From contig CM037778.1 of assembly GCA_021229015.1 (NCBI GenBank), positions 84,026,848 to 84,090,847 on the forward strand: a stretch of 64,000 bases of DNA, in the 5' to 3' direction. The translations under genes and the position numbers were made by a program. Source of the stretch: Solen grandis (Eukaryota; Mollusca; Bivalvia; Adapedonta; Solenidae). This document shows, in pieces, positions 1-11,800 of this stretch. Every line of letters starts with the position of its first letter. Positions within the stretch are counted from its first letter, which is position 1. A model generated the notes under the pieces. It was not told the DNA's origin and searched no databases. It worked only from the letters and a program-made list of their open reading frames with translations.

Positions 1-1943
1 AAGTGTTGAGTATTGACATTTTTTGATGTTTAAAGAAACACTGTAATCAAATATATGATTATCCAATAGCAACACTAGGAGTTGGTTTTGAACCTGAGCA
101 GATGACCTAAAATAAGAATCCCTTCTTTTTTTATCTTTTCTTCTTTTAATATAATGGCTAGCAATCATTTTCTGATTGATATGGCCATATTTTAGACATT
201 AATGCGGTCAAGGATAACACACAAATGGGGTCCTGTTTTTTTTTTTTTTTTTTTTTTTTTCTGCTGTATTGGATGAATCTGGTTGAATACAAGGGAGTCC
301 AGGTGCAACACCCTAGCTCATTTTGCTAATAGAACCCTTGGTTCTTTTACGTGCCCAGTGTATAGCACCAATACACGGGAGACAAGTTCCTGGGTAGAAC
401 CAGTACTGAGTACTCTGAGTTCCCCAAAACAACCCCATTTTGCCCCCCCACCCCATGATTACCCACAATGAAAATGAAACACCTTGTAACCTGAGCTTTT
501 ACTTCTCAGTTAATAAATCAATCTTTAAAAATAATAATACAGAAATTCATAATTATAATTAAACAATGAAAAATCATAACATCTTCCTGCAAGTGGGGGC
601 TATCAAAGCAATCTAGAAATGTCAATTTTTCTGGCATGTCAGCAACCTCAGCTATAAGACCGTATAAAGTCTCCGTCAGCTGGGGAAAATCAGCCAGAAA
701 TCTCGGCAGTTCCCAGGTCTCTTTCATTTCAATAATAATGTCATTTCATTTGACAATGAGACCCACAGAGACATACAGATTCCCTTCTATGTAGTGCTCA
801 TTCATATGGAAATTTCCTAATGGAAGATTGCGGGACCGTCGTCTGACTTCTTCAATAACTCCGCGCAGTCTCCCCCTCATCTCGCGTCATTGTAATGTAG
901 TTTTAAGAAGCAAGAAAGTAATCTTATCTTGTATTCGTCTTTTTTACGTCTTAAATCCATATCGTGCATTCAATGATTGTTTGTTTTGTTACATAGCTGA
1001 TACAAGGCTGCGTCATAATGGGAATTGAATCCTTAATATCAGACAGTAGACAGTTCAAGCAAAATTGGATTGAGGTATAAAAAAAAGCATGTATAGGTGA
1101 AGCTGAGACCTCATTCTAAAAATAAAATAAAAACTCAAATTTCAAAAGAAATCTGATTGGAATATACATGCAATCTACACATCACATAAAAAGAATGAGA
1201 ATTTTGCATGACTTGAATGTCACTGTGTAATACTATCTATTCTACTCTAGGTATCAACAGATTATATTGGGTCCCTAGCTACTTTTTGGCCTATGTAACA
1301 TGTATAATTCCTGATCATTTGTTCATAGAATTCAAACTTGAATATGGTTCATACAATTTTCTAAAGCAAAATATAAGATTTTTCAAGGGTTTTTTAAGGC
1401 CTTAAAATTTAAAATTAAGGACTTGCATGAACCACAACTCATGGTTTAAATTTTAAAACATGAAAGGGATGAACCTCAACCTCAATTTTATAACAACTTG
1501 ATAAACACTTTTTTATGATCAATATTGTAATTTCAAATTCAAGGGTTTTTCAAGACCTTTCAGTTAATTTTAAGTTTTTTTCAAGGGTTTTTTTTTTTAT
1601 ATGAGTTTAATACCACTTTTTAATCAGTCATGATTTCAACGTACTCTGCACCTAATGAAACATTATTAAGGATTTCAATGAGGTTCAAACCAACAACCTT
1701 TTGGGCTGCAGTCATGCATTACCACTGGACATCATGGTACCCTTTATAACCATACAATAATCATACAAAGCAATTAAATTTTACCGTAAATTGCCATGTA
1801 TAGTGCACATTTCTTTTACTTAAATTTCATTTCTGAAGAAGGGGTGCGCACAATACATGAGAATTCATTCTTTTTGTATCTCCCCAAACTTTACCCCATC
1901 CACTCGTTAAGTCAAGGAGTATATTTCATATGTTAATTCATAT
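1..1943. other. No gene seen
   Basis: I see no supported exon or RNA gene here. There is a poly-T run near 236-260 and AT-rich filler. The short open frames lack splice context and recognisable domains. Confidence 0.6.
1668..1745 (-). mobile_element. Decayed tRNA-derived SINE head (family S3)
   Basis: Read on the minus strand this carries a box-A-like CAGTGGTAA and a box-B-like GGTTTGAACC, with a GGTTGTTGG stretch shared with the SINE at 48218-48417. The body downstream of the tRNA-like head is not recognisable, so this is a remnant. Confidence 0.4.
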
Positions 1944-2154
1944 TTAACCCTTTCCCTCATAGAGGACATCATGAAAAGACCTATGCGAACAGCAGGCTGA
2001 TAAGGTTTTATGCTGTTCGCTGCTCCTCAGTGGTCTGGAAATGAGGATTTTATAACTAAATTTGGTAAGGTTTAACTGTGGTTTTCTGCAGATCAGGCTT
2101 TATGTGGTACCAATTGAGTGCGTCAAAATGAGTCTATATGAGGGAAAGGGTTAA
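1944..2154 (+). mobile_element. piggyBac-like MITE, copy 1
   Basis: Both ends are TTAA (1944-1947 and 2151-2154). Just inside are inverted termini, CCCTTTCCCTCATA on the left and its complement on the right. TTAA target duplications with termini starting CCC are typical of piggyBac-type transposition. The interior contains CTGCTCCTCAGTGGTCTGG and other blocks shared with the copies at 3130-3343 and 51460-51716. There is no coding capacity, so it would depend on a transposase from elsewhere. Confidence 0.75.
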
Positions 2155-2662
2155 GCTTTATCGTATATACCTACCTGTAAATTGTTGTCTGTGACTTCTA
2201 TCATGTTATTGTTAAATAAATGCTTAGGAAATCATTGTTCTCATATTCATATTAATTTTGTTTATATTTTGTTACGATTCAACCGCAAGTTCTGTATAGT
2301 ATTTCTCATCATAATTAATTGGCGACATACATACAAAATGTGACCTTTGAAACGTCATAACTGTGACTGCCCATAAATAAATAATCAGTTTATTGTTGTC
2401 AATACATTCAGAAGATATTTTGACTAGGTAAGTTTTGTTTTTGGCAGAGCTGTTTGGTTCATGATAATTGTATACTACAAATACCCTTTGGTAAGAGACT
2501 TGCGACAAACAAACACAACTGTATGGTATTTTAAGATGATTACTCAAACTATCAACTATTTTAATCATCAACATAACCATGAAACATTTTTACACATATA
2601 TACTTGAGGTGTAAAAATAGTCACTGCATAACATCTGACCTGCAAAAGCATTAGATATTTTC
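2155..2662. other. No gene seen
   Basis: AT-rich sequence. A 102-codon minus frame (2272-2580) has no domain, no splice context and no homology I recognise. Confidence 0.55.
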
Positions 2663-2674
2663 ACCTGTTGTGCA

Positions 2675-2931
2675 CGGGGCCGCCGGGGCCGCCGTGGCCG
2701 AGCGGTTACAGTCGTTGGACTACAAATCTCTCAGCCCCTCACCGCTGTGGGTTCAAATCCCGGTATGGACTTCGGATTTTTCATGTGAGGAAGCCTTCCA
2801 GCTGGCTTGCTGGTCGGTGGTTCTATCCGGGTACCTCTGTCCGGGTCTTCCTCCACCTGTAATTAGCTGGACGTCGCTATATGATTAAAATACTATCACA
2901 GCGACGGTAAACCCTAATACAACAACAACAA
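2675..2931 (+). mobile_element. tRNA-Ser-derived SINE (family S1), complete with target duplication
   Basis: The head has a box A (TGGCCGAGCGG) and a box B (GGTTCAAATCC) with the layout of a serine tRNA, followed by a body ending in CAGCGACGGTAAACCC and an (AAC)n tail. A 12-bp direct repeat ACCTGTTGTGCA lies on both sides (2663-2674 and 2932-2943), which is the expected duplication from LINE-assisted insertion. A second copy is at 31363-31603. As a genuine tRNA gene it is unlikely because the acceptor stem does not pair. Confidence 0.85.
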
Positions 2932-3104
2932 ACCTGTTGTGCAATCAAACATCTAAAAGAACACCCGTGGCTTTTAATAAGATGGCGGTCTCCACATTGT
3001 ATGGAAAAAGAGATGCGTATTATAGAAGGGAAATTTTCTTCCTCTAAAGTTTTGAACCTAAAAGCCGGGGTGCACACTATACATGGCACTTAACAGTTTA
3101 ATGT

Positions 3105-4475
3105 TTGCTGCAAAATACCCTATCTGGTATTAACCCTTTCCCTTGGTACCACATAAAGCCTGATCTGAAGAAAACCACAGTTAAACCTTACTAAATTTAA
3201 TTACAAAATCCTCATTTCCAGACCACTGAGGAGCAGCGAACAACATAAAACCTGATCAGCCTGCAAGTTACTCGCAGGCTGATCTGGTTTTATGCTGTTG
3301 GCATAGGTCTTTTCATGGTGTCCTCTATGAGGGAAAGGGTTAAAGAACTATCTGTAATGTTTATTGTAAACCTTGCAAAAGAACCTATCTTGAAAAAATA
3401 CCCTTTCTGGCAAAATACCCTATATTGTTTAATGTTACCCTTGCAATATACCCTATATTGTTTAATGTTACCCTTGCAATATACCCTATATTGTTTAATG
3501 TTACCCTTGCAAAATACCCTATATTGTTTAATGTTACCCTTGCAAAATACCCTATATTGTTTAATGTTACCCTTGCAAAATACCCTATATTGTTTAATGT
3601 TACCCTTGCAAAATACCCTATATTGTTTAATGTTACCCTTGCAAAATACCCTATATTGTTTAATGTTACCCTTGCAATATACCCTATATTGTTTAATGTT
3701 ACCCTTGCAGTATACCCTATATTGTTTAATGTTACCCTTGACCCTATATTGTTTAATGTTACCCTTGCAAATACCCTATATTGTTTAATGTTACCCTTGC
3801 AATACCCTATATTGTTTAATGTTACCCTTGCAAATACCCTATATTGTTTAATGTTACCCTTGCAAAATACCCTATATTGTTTAATGTTACCCTTGCAAAA
3901 TACCCTATATTGTTTAATGTTACCCTTGCAAATACCCTATATTGTTTAATGTTACCCTTGCAATATACCCTATATTGTTTAATGTTACCCTTGCAGTATA
4001 CCCTATATTGTTTAATGTTACCCTTGCAATATACCCTATATTGTTTAATGTTACCCTTGCAAAATACCCTATATTGTTTAATGTTACCCTTGCAAAATAC
4101 CCTATATTGTTTAATGTTACCCTTGCAAAATACCCTATATTGTTTAATGTTACCCTTGCAATATACCCTATATTGTTTAATGTTACCCTTGCAAAATACC
4201 CTATATTGTTTAATGTTACCCTTGCAAACTACCCTATATTGTTTAATGTTACCCTTGCAAACTACCCCTATTTGTTTAATGTTACCCTTGCAAACTACCC
4301 TATTGTTTAATGTTACCCTTGGAAAATACCCTATATTGTTTAATGTTACCCTTGCAAAATACCCTATATTGTTTAATGTTACCCTTGCAATATACCCTAT
4401 ATTGTTTAATGTTACCCTTGCAAAATACCCTATATTGTTTAATGTTACCCTTGCAATATACCCTATCTGAAATGT
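3105..4475 (+). repeat. 33-bp minisatellite
   Basis: The unit starts CCCTATATTGTTTAATG and continues TTACCCTTGCAAAATA. About 30 copies run head to tail from roughly 3420 to 4465, with small indels near 3740-3800 and 4260-4310. A lone unit edge (CAAAATACCCTATCTGG) at 3112-3128 lies left of the MITE at 3130-3343, so the MITE probably inserted into the array edge. Because 33 is divisible by 3, long 11-residue-periodic reading frames appear on both strands; these are artefacts. Confidence 0.95.
3130..3343 (-). mobile_element. piggyBac-like MITE, copy 2
   Basis: TTAA at both ends (3130-3133 and 3340-3343). The interior is the reverse complement of the 1944-2154 copy and has the same orientation as 51460-51716. 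It keeps the internal hairpin built on CCTGCAAGTTACTCGCAGG. The left terminus has decayed to CCCTTTCCCTTGG. Confidence 0.8.
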
Positions 4476-5225
4476 CAATCACAACCCTTGCAAAATTACA
4501 GATCTGAAATTTTATTATGACCTTGATACCAACTTCACCATAAAATGATACCTTCTACATCTTCTGTAATCTTGCTTACAGGCTTACGGAAGAGTCAACA
4601 AAACACACTTGGCACATTAATGTAACACAATATTTACTCATCTTTCCATGGCAACAATTTCAACTGACATCACGAAAACCATTACTGGCATATTCACAAT
4701 GTTCCAAAATGAGATCAAAATGAGATCTGTATATGGATGGAGAATTCAAACTGTAACGCAATAAACATCGAGCGTGGCAGTAATTACATGTGTGAAGCTG
4801 TCAGATACACCTCGAATGACATGAGCCAAACTCAGAGAGGATTACAAGCCCATGGTCCTCTGTGATTCTCCTAAATGTAAATGGATCGTCTCCCCTTTCA
4901 GGGGCAGATAATCACTGCAACCACAGTCATGTGCTCCTTTGAATTTTATTTTTAAAAATTTAATCTCTAAAAATTTCAAAACTTTGTTATTCCAAAATAA
5001 TTTAATATGTATATGAGTATTATGAAACTTCAACACTTAGATATAATACCCCCCGCCCTAGCATAATTAATCTAAAAATAACTTTATTATGCAAAATTTA
5101 CATAATTAATTTTAAACACTATAGCCTACCTTCTTTCCAAGCTAGAGCTATTACTGAAGGTAATGTATTCCCTTAAAATACCAGACCTTATCCTCATTCT
5201 AACTCTCAATTCGAATAATTCTAAT
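4476..5225. other. No gene seen
   Basis: Unremarkable AT-rich sequence; no exon, RNA gene or clear repeat recognised. Confidence 0.5.
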
Positions 5226-5227
5226 TT

Positions 5228-5425
5228 TAGTAATAATGACCTTGACCCCAACCATTTAAAATACAATCCAGAGCTCCAAATTCGGATTGGTTCTATATGC
5301 AACTACATTGATCTTGACCCCAACCATTCAAAATACAATCCAGAGCTTTCATTTCTATTTTTAGCTACAGTGGCCTTGACCCTGACCACTATAAAATCAA
5401 TCCCAAGTTCTCAATTCCTGTTCCC
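5228..5425 (+). repeat. Degenerate short tandem block
   Basis: Three diverged units of roughly 60-70 bp begin with CCTTGACCCCAACCA or close variants (near 5240, 5312 and 5373). The small frame covering it (5163-5435) shows the same periodicity in its peptide, with no recognisable domain. Confidence 0.6.
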
Positions 5426-5444
5426 AACAGCATGATGTCAGAAA

Positions 5445-5525
5445 AAGTCAGATGGGGATTTCTGACAACGGGATCAAACCAGATACCTCCTTATCACTAG
5501 GTCACAAGACGCATACCAACAAACT
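5445..5525 (-). mobile_element. Possible tRNA-like SINE fragment
   Basis: On the minus strand a box-A-like GACCTAGTGATAAGG is followed by a box-B-like GGTTTGATCCC. No body or tail is recognised, so this is only a probable remnant. Confidence 0.3.
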
Positions 5526-5787
5526 AGCACTTGCCGATTACTGATGACATCAGAGACAACTGATGACACACATCTGTAAGATATCAACATATGCGTCCCT
5601 GAAAAAAATGTTGGCTTTAATAAAACGATTACAGAACAACTTTAAGTTGGAGAAGCGAAACTGACTAAAGACTTAAAGGAAACACTCAAGGATCATGACT
5701 TTTAGCCTTAAGGTCGATGCAATCTTTTTAAATCTTTATTACAGAAAGACATGTTAAGGCAATATATATATATATATATATATATAT

Positions 5788-6558
5788 CAAGGATCCTAAA
5801 AACCGATTTTTTACCGGTTTTGACCGATTTTGATCTCAATCGACCGGTTCAGATTTCAAAAAGTACCAAAAAAATTGGTCGAAAAAAAATCCATAATCCT
5901 CGTCTAAAACTTTCAAAATCGGTCCAAACGGTTCATAATAGTCTCTCTTACACACCAATTGACCTACTTCTTGAATTTCCGGTGTGCCCTCGGGGCAGGT
6001 GTCAGTGGGGGTCAGGCAGGGACACCCGTCTAGGTCATTATTGGGCAGTTAAGATGAATGGATTGACGGTTTGTACTTAGCGGTTATTTGGACGGTGCCG
6101 TGTAATTATCTATGCCGTAATAATGGACCATTGCTTGTTTGCAAACTGTAACCGGTCAACTTTTAAATGCGGTAATTAATGACAATATCAAAGGCTTATC
6201 AAAATGTTTGATCTCCTTAGTAATTTGTAATTTGTAAGAACAAAATAAAAGAATTAAAAAAAACTGATAACTGTTTGGTGTTATTACTCAACTTTATATT
6301 TGGTATATAAGGGGATGGTATCAGTGACAAGGCTGCATTTCGTTGAAATGGCTCAGCGCAATATAATAAAAGATCTATTTTCACACTGCAAATGATTCAG
6401 GGTATGTTGATTGAAAATATCAATGTTTTTTTTTTTTCGTTTTTTTTTTTGGTTATGTTTTTTTTCGGGGGGGGGGGTACAGAACGGAATTGTTGTAAGG
6501 GGGGGGGGGGGGGATTTTGCCGTCGACCGGTTGAGATTCCAAAATTTTAGGATCCCTG
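5788..6558. mobile_element. Non-autonomous hAT-like element
   Basis: The termini are inverted repeats, CAAGGATCCTAAAA (5788-5801) and the complement of CAGGGATCCTAAAA (6545-6558). Termini starting CAGGG and a 771-bp length with no transposase frame fit a hAT-type MITE. It lies inside a TA dinucleotide run, so the flanking 8 bases (ATATATAT on each side) agree with an 8-bp duplication but are weak evidence. The interior has CGACCGGTT near both ends in opposite orientation and long poly-G runs. Confidence 0.65.
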
Positions 6559-7417
6559 ATATATATATATATATACACACACAAAGAGTGTTCTCTGAAA
6601 CACAGGTGTCACCTGCTGAAGCCTGATTGAAAAATTGTGAAGGACAGACAGACGGATGGGCAGACGTTGAAAAGCCTTACAGCAGGTGACACAAAAGGGG
6701 GCTAATGATTACCACTGAACCAATCAGATTTGCTGTTCCACCTTAAAGACACAAAAGAAGGATATACCTTAAGTTTCTGTTCAACCTTGCTCAGTTCACC
6801 AACTGTTTGGATCTCTGTTGTATGAAAGTCTGATAAAGAATCAAACTTGTTCCAATTTCCACTATAATCCCTTCCTGGTCACTATTATGAAAATATCCAA
6901 ACTGAATAAAGAACAACACACACACAGAGCACCTCTAAGTAATGCTGACATCAGCAGTATCTACCCTTTCCTTTATAACTGAATGAGATCCTTCCTCATC
7001 ATTAACCTCTTTCTACAACTACTTCCACGCAGTCTGCCTGATTGGAATCAAACTGTCCCACTATAATTTCTCCCTCCTGCTGTAGTGTGTGTCCTAGTTT
7101 AACTTTAATCCAATCAGTATTCAATTCAGATGTAAACAATATTTATTGCATTTTCCAGACTCCCCATTCCTTTGTAGAAAGAAAAGTCCATGTCTGCAGC
7201 TGATATAGAAGAAATACTGAGTTTCATAAATGTAAAGTCACTCTTATTCTCTAAATATAAACACCTTGTTTCATTATATCCAGTCCCGACATTAAAATTT
7301 TTAAAAATATTTGAACTTTTAAGCTGCTGCAGTCAATCAGTTGTACAAAAAATTAAAGTAAACCAGAAAATAGATCTGAGTTAAGAAAGTAGAAAACTCC
7401 TTTTCAAGTGCAAATCG
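6559..7417. other. No gene seen
   Basis: A TA/CA microsatellite directly follows the hAT-like element. The rest is plain sequence with no supported exon. Confidence 0.5.
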
Positions 7418-7490
7418 AAGGGTGAGGGCGAAACCAGGCTAAATGCTAATATATACATATGTGCTTAGCCTAGTTTCGCTCTCACCCCTT
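7418..7490. mobile_element. Short hairpin MITE, copy 1
   Basis: Two arms of about 25 bp, built on GGTGAGGGCGAAACCAGGCT and its near-complement, flank an AT-rich loop. The same arms and a similar loop recur at 48807-48890, which shows this is a mobile or duplicated hairpin rather than a chance palindrome. Confidence 0.65.
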
Positions 7491-8689
7491 GAAATGTAAT
7501 TTTGTGACTTCAATTTTGCACAGTTTATGCAGTAATCCCGTGATCATATTAAGATAATGCACTGCTCTTGATTGGTAACTTTTATTCAGGGAATATTCTG
7601 AAAACCCAATGGATTTCTGTATATCAACAATTATTTTGAAAACCCATTGGTTTCCTTTAATACAATTATGATGATTATTTTGAAAACTTGATTGGTTTCC
7701 TACATAGTACAATGAATATTTTGAAATTGGGAATGGATTAATTCCTTTATACAATTAATATTTTGAAATGATATTTACAGAATTGAATTCCCTCTGAATT
7801 AAGACTTAAGTGTTTCGTCTCAGTTCAAATTCACAATTCTGGGCATTTCAGTCTGATAAATAAGCAGCACTGCTTTAACTATGACTTGATTATACTTTCT
7901 AAGTCATAAAATATTTCCTAATGTAAAATTCATTACTGTCATTCACAAATCTAAATTTCCTTTTTTTATCGCAGAACTTCTATATATTCAATCATAACAT
8001 TTCTTTTTCATATTTCATTCACAAAAAAATCATGCATAATAATTATTTTATTTCAAAATTTCTTCCAAAGCACTTAATAATTAAAACCTATAAACACAAC
8101 TGTTTTTGAGTGTTATTTCATGTTTTATTCCACTGAACAGAATACCACACAGCTATCATCACAATTTCCATTCAAAATTAAAAAGTACTTTAATCAAATA
8201 AACAAGATCTCAAGACTGTAATCTCTGATTTCAAGACTCATTCCCAGAAACAAATGAATTTGCCAGCAAAACTGCAAGTTAAATACTGCCAATAAAATGG
8301 CAAGCCTATCAATTCTCCCAACTTGTCCATGGTCCATCAGAAAGGTCAGCTTATAAATCCTCCATGATGGATCGAATCTGTTTCTCAACGAACAAAAACA
8401 CTGTAATAAATCAGATTATTTAAAACCACACTACTAATCAGATAGCTCAGGACAACTCACAGCCTCTTATTCCGACACAGTTTCCTCCAGCCCTGCTTGC
8501 TCTTCAGAAGTGAAAACCAATAAAGTACTGTCACCTCCACTGTTCTCTAGTAATCAAATTCCTCTATGTTGTTACCAGAGTAGGTGAGGTTTCGCTCCTG
8601 TTATTACATCTGCCATACAAGAGAAATGTAACCTTTGTTACAGCAGAGGTTATAAGAACTATCACAGAAAATGAGAAAAATCTTACTTC
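7491..8689. other. No gene seen
   Basis: AT-rich; short blocks such as TTTTGAAAACCCATTGG recur loosely at 7600-7690, without a clear period. No exon supported. Confidence 0.45.
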
Positions 8690-9645
8690 ATATCACAGCT
8701 ACAAGAGAGAGTGATAAATACCTTGATCAATATCCTACTTTATAGTATCACAGAAGGGATAAATACTCTTATCAATGTCCTAAATTATAGCGATTCACAG
8801 AAAGTGATAAAACTTTATCAATTCCTATTTATATATCAGAAGGGATAAATACTCTTATCAATTCCTAATTATAGATCACAGAAAGGATAAAACTTATCAA
8901 TGTCCTAATTTATATATCACAGAAATGGATAAATACTCTTATCAATGTCCTAATTTATAATATCACAGAAAGGGATAAATACCTTTATCAATGTCCTAAT
9001 TTATAGTATCACAGAAAGGGATAAATACCTTTATCAATGTCCTAATTTATAATATCACAGAAAGGGATAAATACCTTTATCAATGTCCTAATTTATAGTA
9101 TCACAGAAATGGATAAATACCCTTATCAATGTCCTAATTTATAATATCACAGAAAGGGATAAATACCCTTATCAATGTCCTAATTTATAGTATCACAGAA
9201 AGTGATAAATACCTTTATCAATGTCCTAATTTATAGCATCACAGAAAGGGATAAATACCCTTATCAATGTCCTAATTTATAGCATCACAGAAAGGGATAA
9301 ATACCCTTATCAATGTCCTAATTTATAATATCACAGAAAGGGATAAATACCCTTATCAATGTCCTAATTTATAGCATCTCAGAAAGGAATAAATACCCTT
9401 ATCAATGTCCTAATTTATAGTATCACAGAAAGGGATAAATACCCTTATCAATGTCCTAATTTATAATATCACAGAAAGTGATATATACCTTTATCAACGT
9501 CCTAATTTATAATATCACAGAAAGTGATTAATACCTTTATCAATGTCCTAATTTATAACATCACAGAAAGTGATAAATACCTTTATCAATATCCTAATTT
9601 ATAGTATCACAGAAAGTGATAAATACCTTTATCAATGTCCTATTT
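8690..9645 (+). repeat. 46-bp minisatellite
   Basis: The unit starts TATCACAGAAAGGGATAAAT and continues ACCTTTATCAATGTCCTAATTTATAG; successive starts at 8961 and 9007 give the 46-bp period. About 20 copies are present. Those before 8950 are shorter and more diverged, which suggests the right-hand part was amplified most recently. Confidence 0.95.
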
Positions 9646-9954
9646 CTGTGGAGAGACTTTGAGCTATCAAAAAAAAAAAAAAAAAAAATTGAATTTATAC
9701 CTTTTATTGATGTCCTACTTAATAGAAGTGGCTTGGGTGAACACTTGAAGTGATAATCCTTTTAAAATCATATTTAATAGGAGGGGTTGGCAATATCACA
9801 GAAAGTGATAATCCTATCAAAATCCTACTTAACAGAAAAAGCTCTGGTGATCAAACACTTACAATGATGTTTTTGCAGGCTGATCTAGTCTGATCTATGT
9901 AGGATTATTTTCAAGATTTTAAAGGGGATCAAAAGGACCAGGATACAGAAACAC
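9646..9954. other. Diverged edge of the 46-bp array
   Basis: A poly-A run (9669-9688) is followed by isolated matches to the array unit (TATCACAGAAAGTGATAA near 9792). No gene seen. Confidence 0.5.
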
Positions 9955-10099
9955 CTGCACATTGATCCCCGGCCTCGACATACCGTAAAGTCGTAAAAAA
10001 TGGTACTGTTATAGCTCCCTTCCTTGGTGCTCAGCATATAAGGGTAGTTGCAGGACTGGTTGGCCCGGTGTCAGGATAATGTGACTGGGTGTGGTATCA
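9955..10099 (+). mobile_element. SINE family S2, copy a, cut by the assembly gap
   Basis: Contains the S2 body landmarks CGACATACCGTAAAGTCG, TATAGCTCCCTTCCTTGG, CAGCATATAAGG and GTGTCAGGATAATGTGACTG. The sequence stops inside the element at the first N; the usual continuation (TGCCACATGTCTAC) is absent after the gap. Confidence 0.75.
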
Positions 10100-10199
10100 N
10101 NNNNNNNNNNNNNNNNNNNNNNNNNNNNNNNNNNNNNNNNNNNNNNNNNNNNNNNNNNNNNNNNNNNNNNNNNNNNNNNNNNNNNNNNNNNNNNNNNNN
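10100..10199. other. Assembly gap, 100 N
   Basis: A run of exactly 100 N, the conventional size for a join of unknown length. The flanks do not form a continuous element, so distance and order across it are unproven. Confidence 1.
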
Positions 10200-10715
10200 T
10201 TGCGCGTCTCCGGGCAAGTAACATATTAGTACTAGTTACGATATTGTGTTTTTCAATAAAGTCACTCATGTAATGTGCGATATTTAAACGCATTGACTTC
10301 GATCACGATGAACCTTTTGGACAATGCTTTATCACGTTATTTTATTGAGCTGAATAAAATAGGGGGGATTGGCAATGTTTACAACAAACACATTCGTGGC
10401 GGCGTAACACTATGGTCGTATCTGCCTGTATTGTTAAAAATAATGTATAATTTATATTCCGTTCTCCGAGCTCTAATACCACTGTAAATATTAATGTTAA
10501 CTGCGTTATTATTGCGAATGTTTTTTATGATTTTAACGGGGATGGTGTAGTTGTATATATCAGTTATCTGTAAGACTTTATATGGCAGTGATTGCTGATC
10601 CAAAACAAATAATTGTTGACTACTTTTCTCAAGAGCGCGTGTTCTACCTTCCCGCAACCCAAGGACCCGGTTATTAAACGATACTATTATTTGCGTAGTA
10701 TCGCATCAGGAAGGA
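10200..10715. other. No gene seen
   Basis: Plain sequence with two overlapping short frames (10275-10487 +, 10379-10657 -) that lack domains or splice context. Confidence 0.5.
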
Positions 10716-10793
10716 ACGTTGTCAGATTAAATACACAAAAAGTGGTCAGATTAAATACACAAAAAGTGGTCAGATTAAATACACAAAAAGTGG
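10716..10793 (+). repeat. 24-bp tandem repeat, three copies
   Basis: Three units built on GTCAGATTAAATACACAAAA with an AGTG spacer lie head to tail. The 24-bp length keeps a short frame open, but nothing else suggests coding. Confidence 0.9.
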
Positions 10794-10866
10794 CGTTGTG
10801 TAATCAAGCTTACAGCTGATAACATTCTGCGAACAAAGTTCAAAATAAAGTTTTCTATCTTTTACA

Positions 10867-11004
10867 TTAAGGTAAAGTCCCTGTAATGGTTCTGCTACAT
10901 TTCGGACCTCATGAGCTTTATGTTTCATTAGGGTACCTTGGTTATCTTGGTAGAGGTTATGTGGTCCAAGACATAGCGGAACTATTACAGGGACTTTACC
11001 TTAA
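10867..11004. mobile_element. TTAA-flanked fold-back MITE, copy 1
   Basis: TTAA at 10867-10870 and 11001-11004 encloses inverted termini of about 40 bp beginning GGTAAAGTCCCTGTAATGGT. The loop is short, so the whole element is nearly one hairpin. A second copy with the same TTAA edges lies at 58958-59135. TTAA duplication suggests piggyBac-type transposition, though the termini differ from the CCCTTT family. Confidence 0.75.
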
Positions 11005-11324
11005 CATGACTAAATCATGAGATAGCTTTTGTGGCATTAATTAATTTCTCTTGGAAACTTGGAAGCATAAACCACTTGCGCTGTTTAATATGTTATACAT
11101 GAATTTTTACAAGCGTTATCTATCAAATCAAAGTAACATACATGTACGAGTATATGTGAAAATGGCTTAATTACACAAATGTAGAAGCTACATAAAGAAA
11201 TTCCCATTTGGTTTAAGGAAAAGTACAGACTGCGTCGAATATAAGAAACTTATCTTATCTGGCCAATTTTTTATACTAAAATAAGACTGAGCTGTAAAGC
11301 TTTGTTCATCATTTTCTATGGCCA
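11005..11324. other. No gene seen
   Basis: AT-rich interval between two mobile elements; nothing recognised. Confidence 0.5.
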
Positions 11325-11800
11325 TGATGTAATAGCGTTCGCCCCGGAATTGGGAGGTCGTGGGTTCGATCTCTGGCTGCGACATACCGAAGTTATAAAA
11401 ATAGAACTAGCTTGGGGCTCAGCATGATATTTCCAAGACTGGTTGTTCCGGTCTCAGGATAATGTGGCTGGGTGTGGTATAATGCCACATGTCTACGGCG
11501 TGATACTGCAGTGTGGTATAATGCCACATGTCTACGGCGTGATACTGCAGTGTGGTATAATGCCACATGTCTACGGCGTGATACTGCAGTGTGGTATAAT
11601 GCCACATGTCTACGGCGTGATACTGCAGTGTGGTATAATGCCACATGTCTACGGCGTGATACTGCAGTGTGGTATAATGCCACATGTCTACGGCGTGATA
11701 CTGCAGTGTGGTAATTCTACATGTATATCTGTCTCAAGTAACAGTGTTTCCAAATGACTGAAATAATGTCGGTGAGACATTAAATCCAGTAAAAATATAT
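11325..11800 (+). mobile_element. SINE family S2, copy b, expanded internally
   Basis: A tRNA-like head with box B GGTTCGATCTC is followed by the S2 body (GACATACC, CAGACTGGTTGTTCC-like region, GTCTCAGGATAATGTGGCTG) and the 3' end GTCGGTGAGACATTAAATCC. The middle carries six tandem units of 39 bp, described separately. Other S2 copies in the window have this segment once. Confidence 0.8.
11472..11705 (+). repeat. 39-bp tandem repeat inside a SINE, six copies
   Basis: The unit starts GTGTGGTATAATGCCACATG and ends in GATACTGCA. Unit starts are at 11472, 11511, 11550, 11589, 11628 and 11667, with a partial at 11706. The six copies look essentially identical, so the expansion is recent. Frames over it show a 13-residue period and are artefacts. 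Confidence 0.95.

Noticed and set aside
2687..2765. Possible serine tRNA gene
   Set aside because: Boxes A and B are present, but the acceptor stem does not pair and the sequence continues into a SINE body with target duplications.
3420..4465. CRISPR-like array
   Set aside because: Units are contiguous without unique spacers, and the sequence is eukaryotic.
3315..4507. Long repetitive reading frames on both strands (up to 218 codons)
   Set aside because: They arise because the minisatellite unit is 33 bp and lacks stops; equal openness on both strands and no start or splice context argue against coding.
11393..11757. Frames with a 13-residue repeat on both strands
   Set aside because: Product of the 39-bp repeat inside a SINE.
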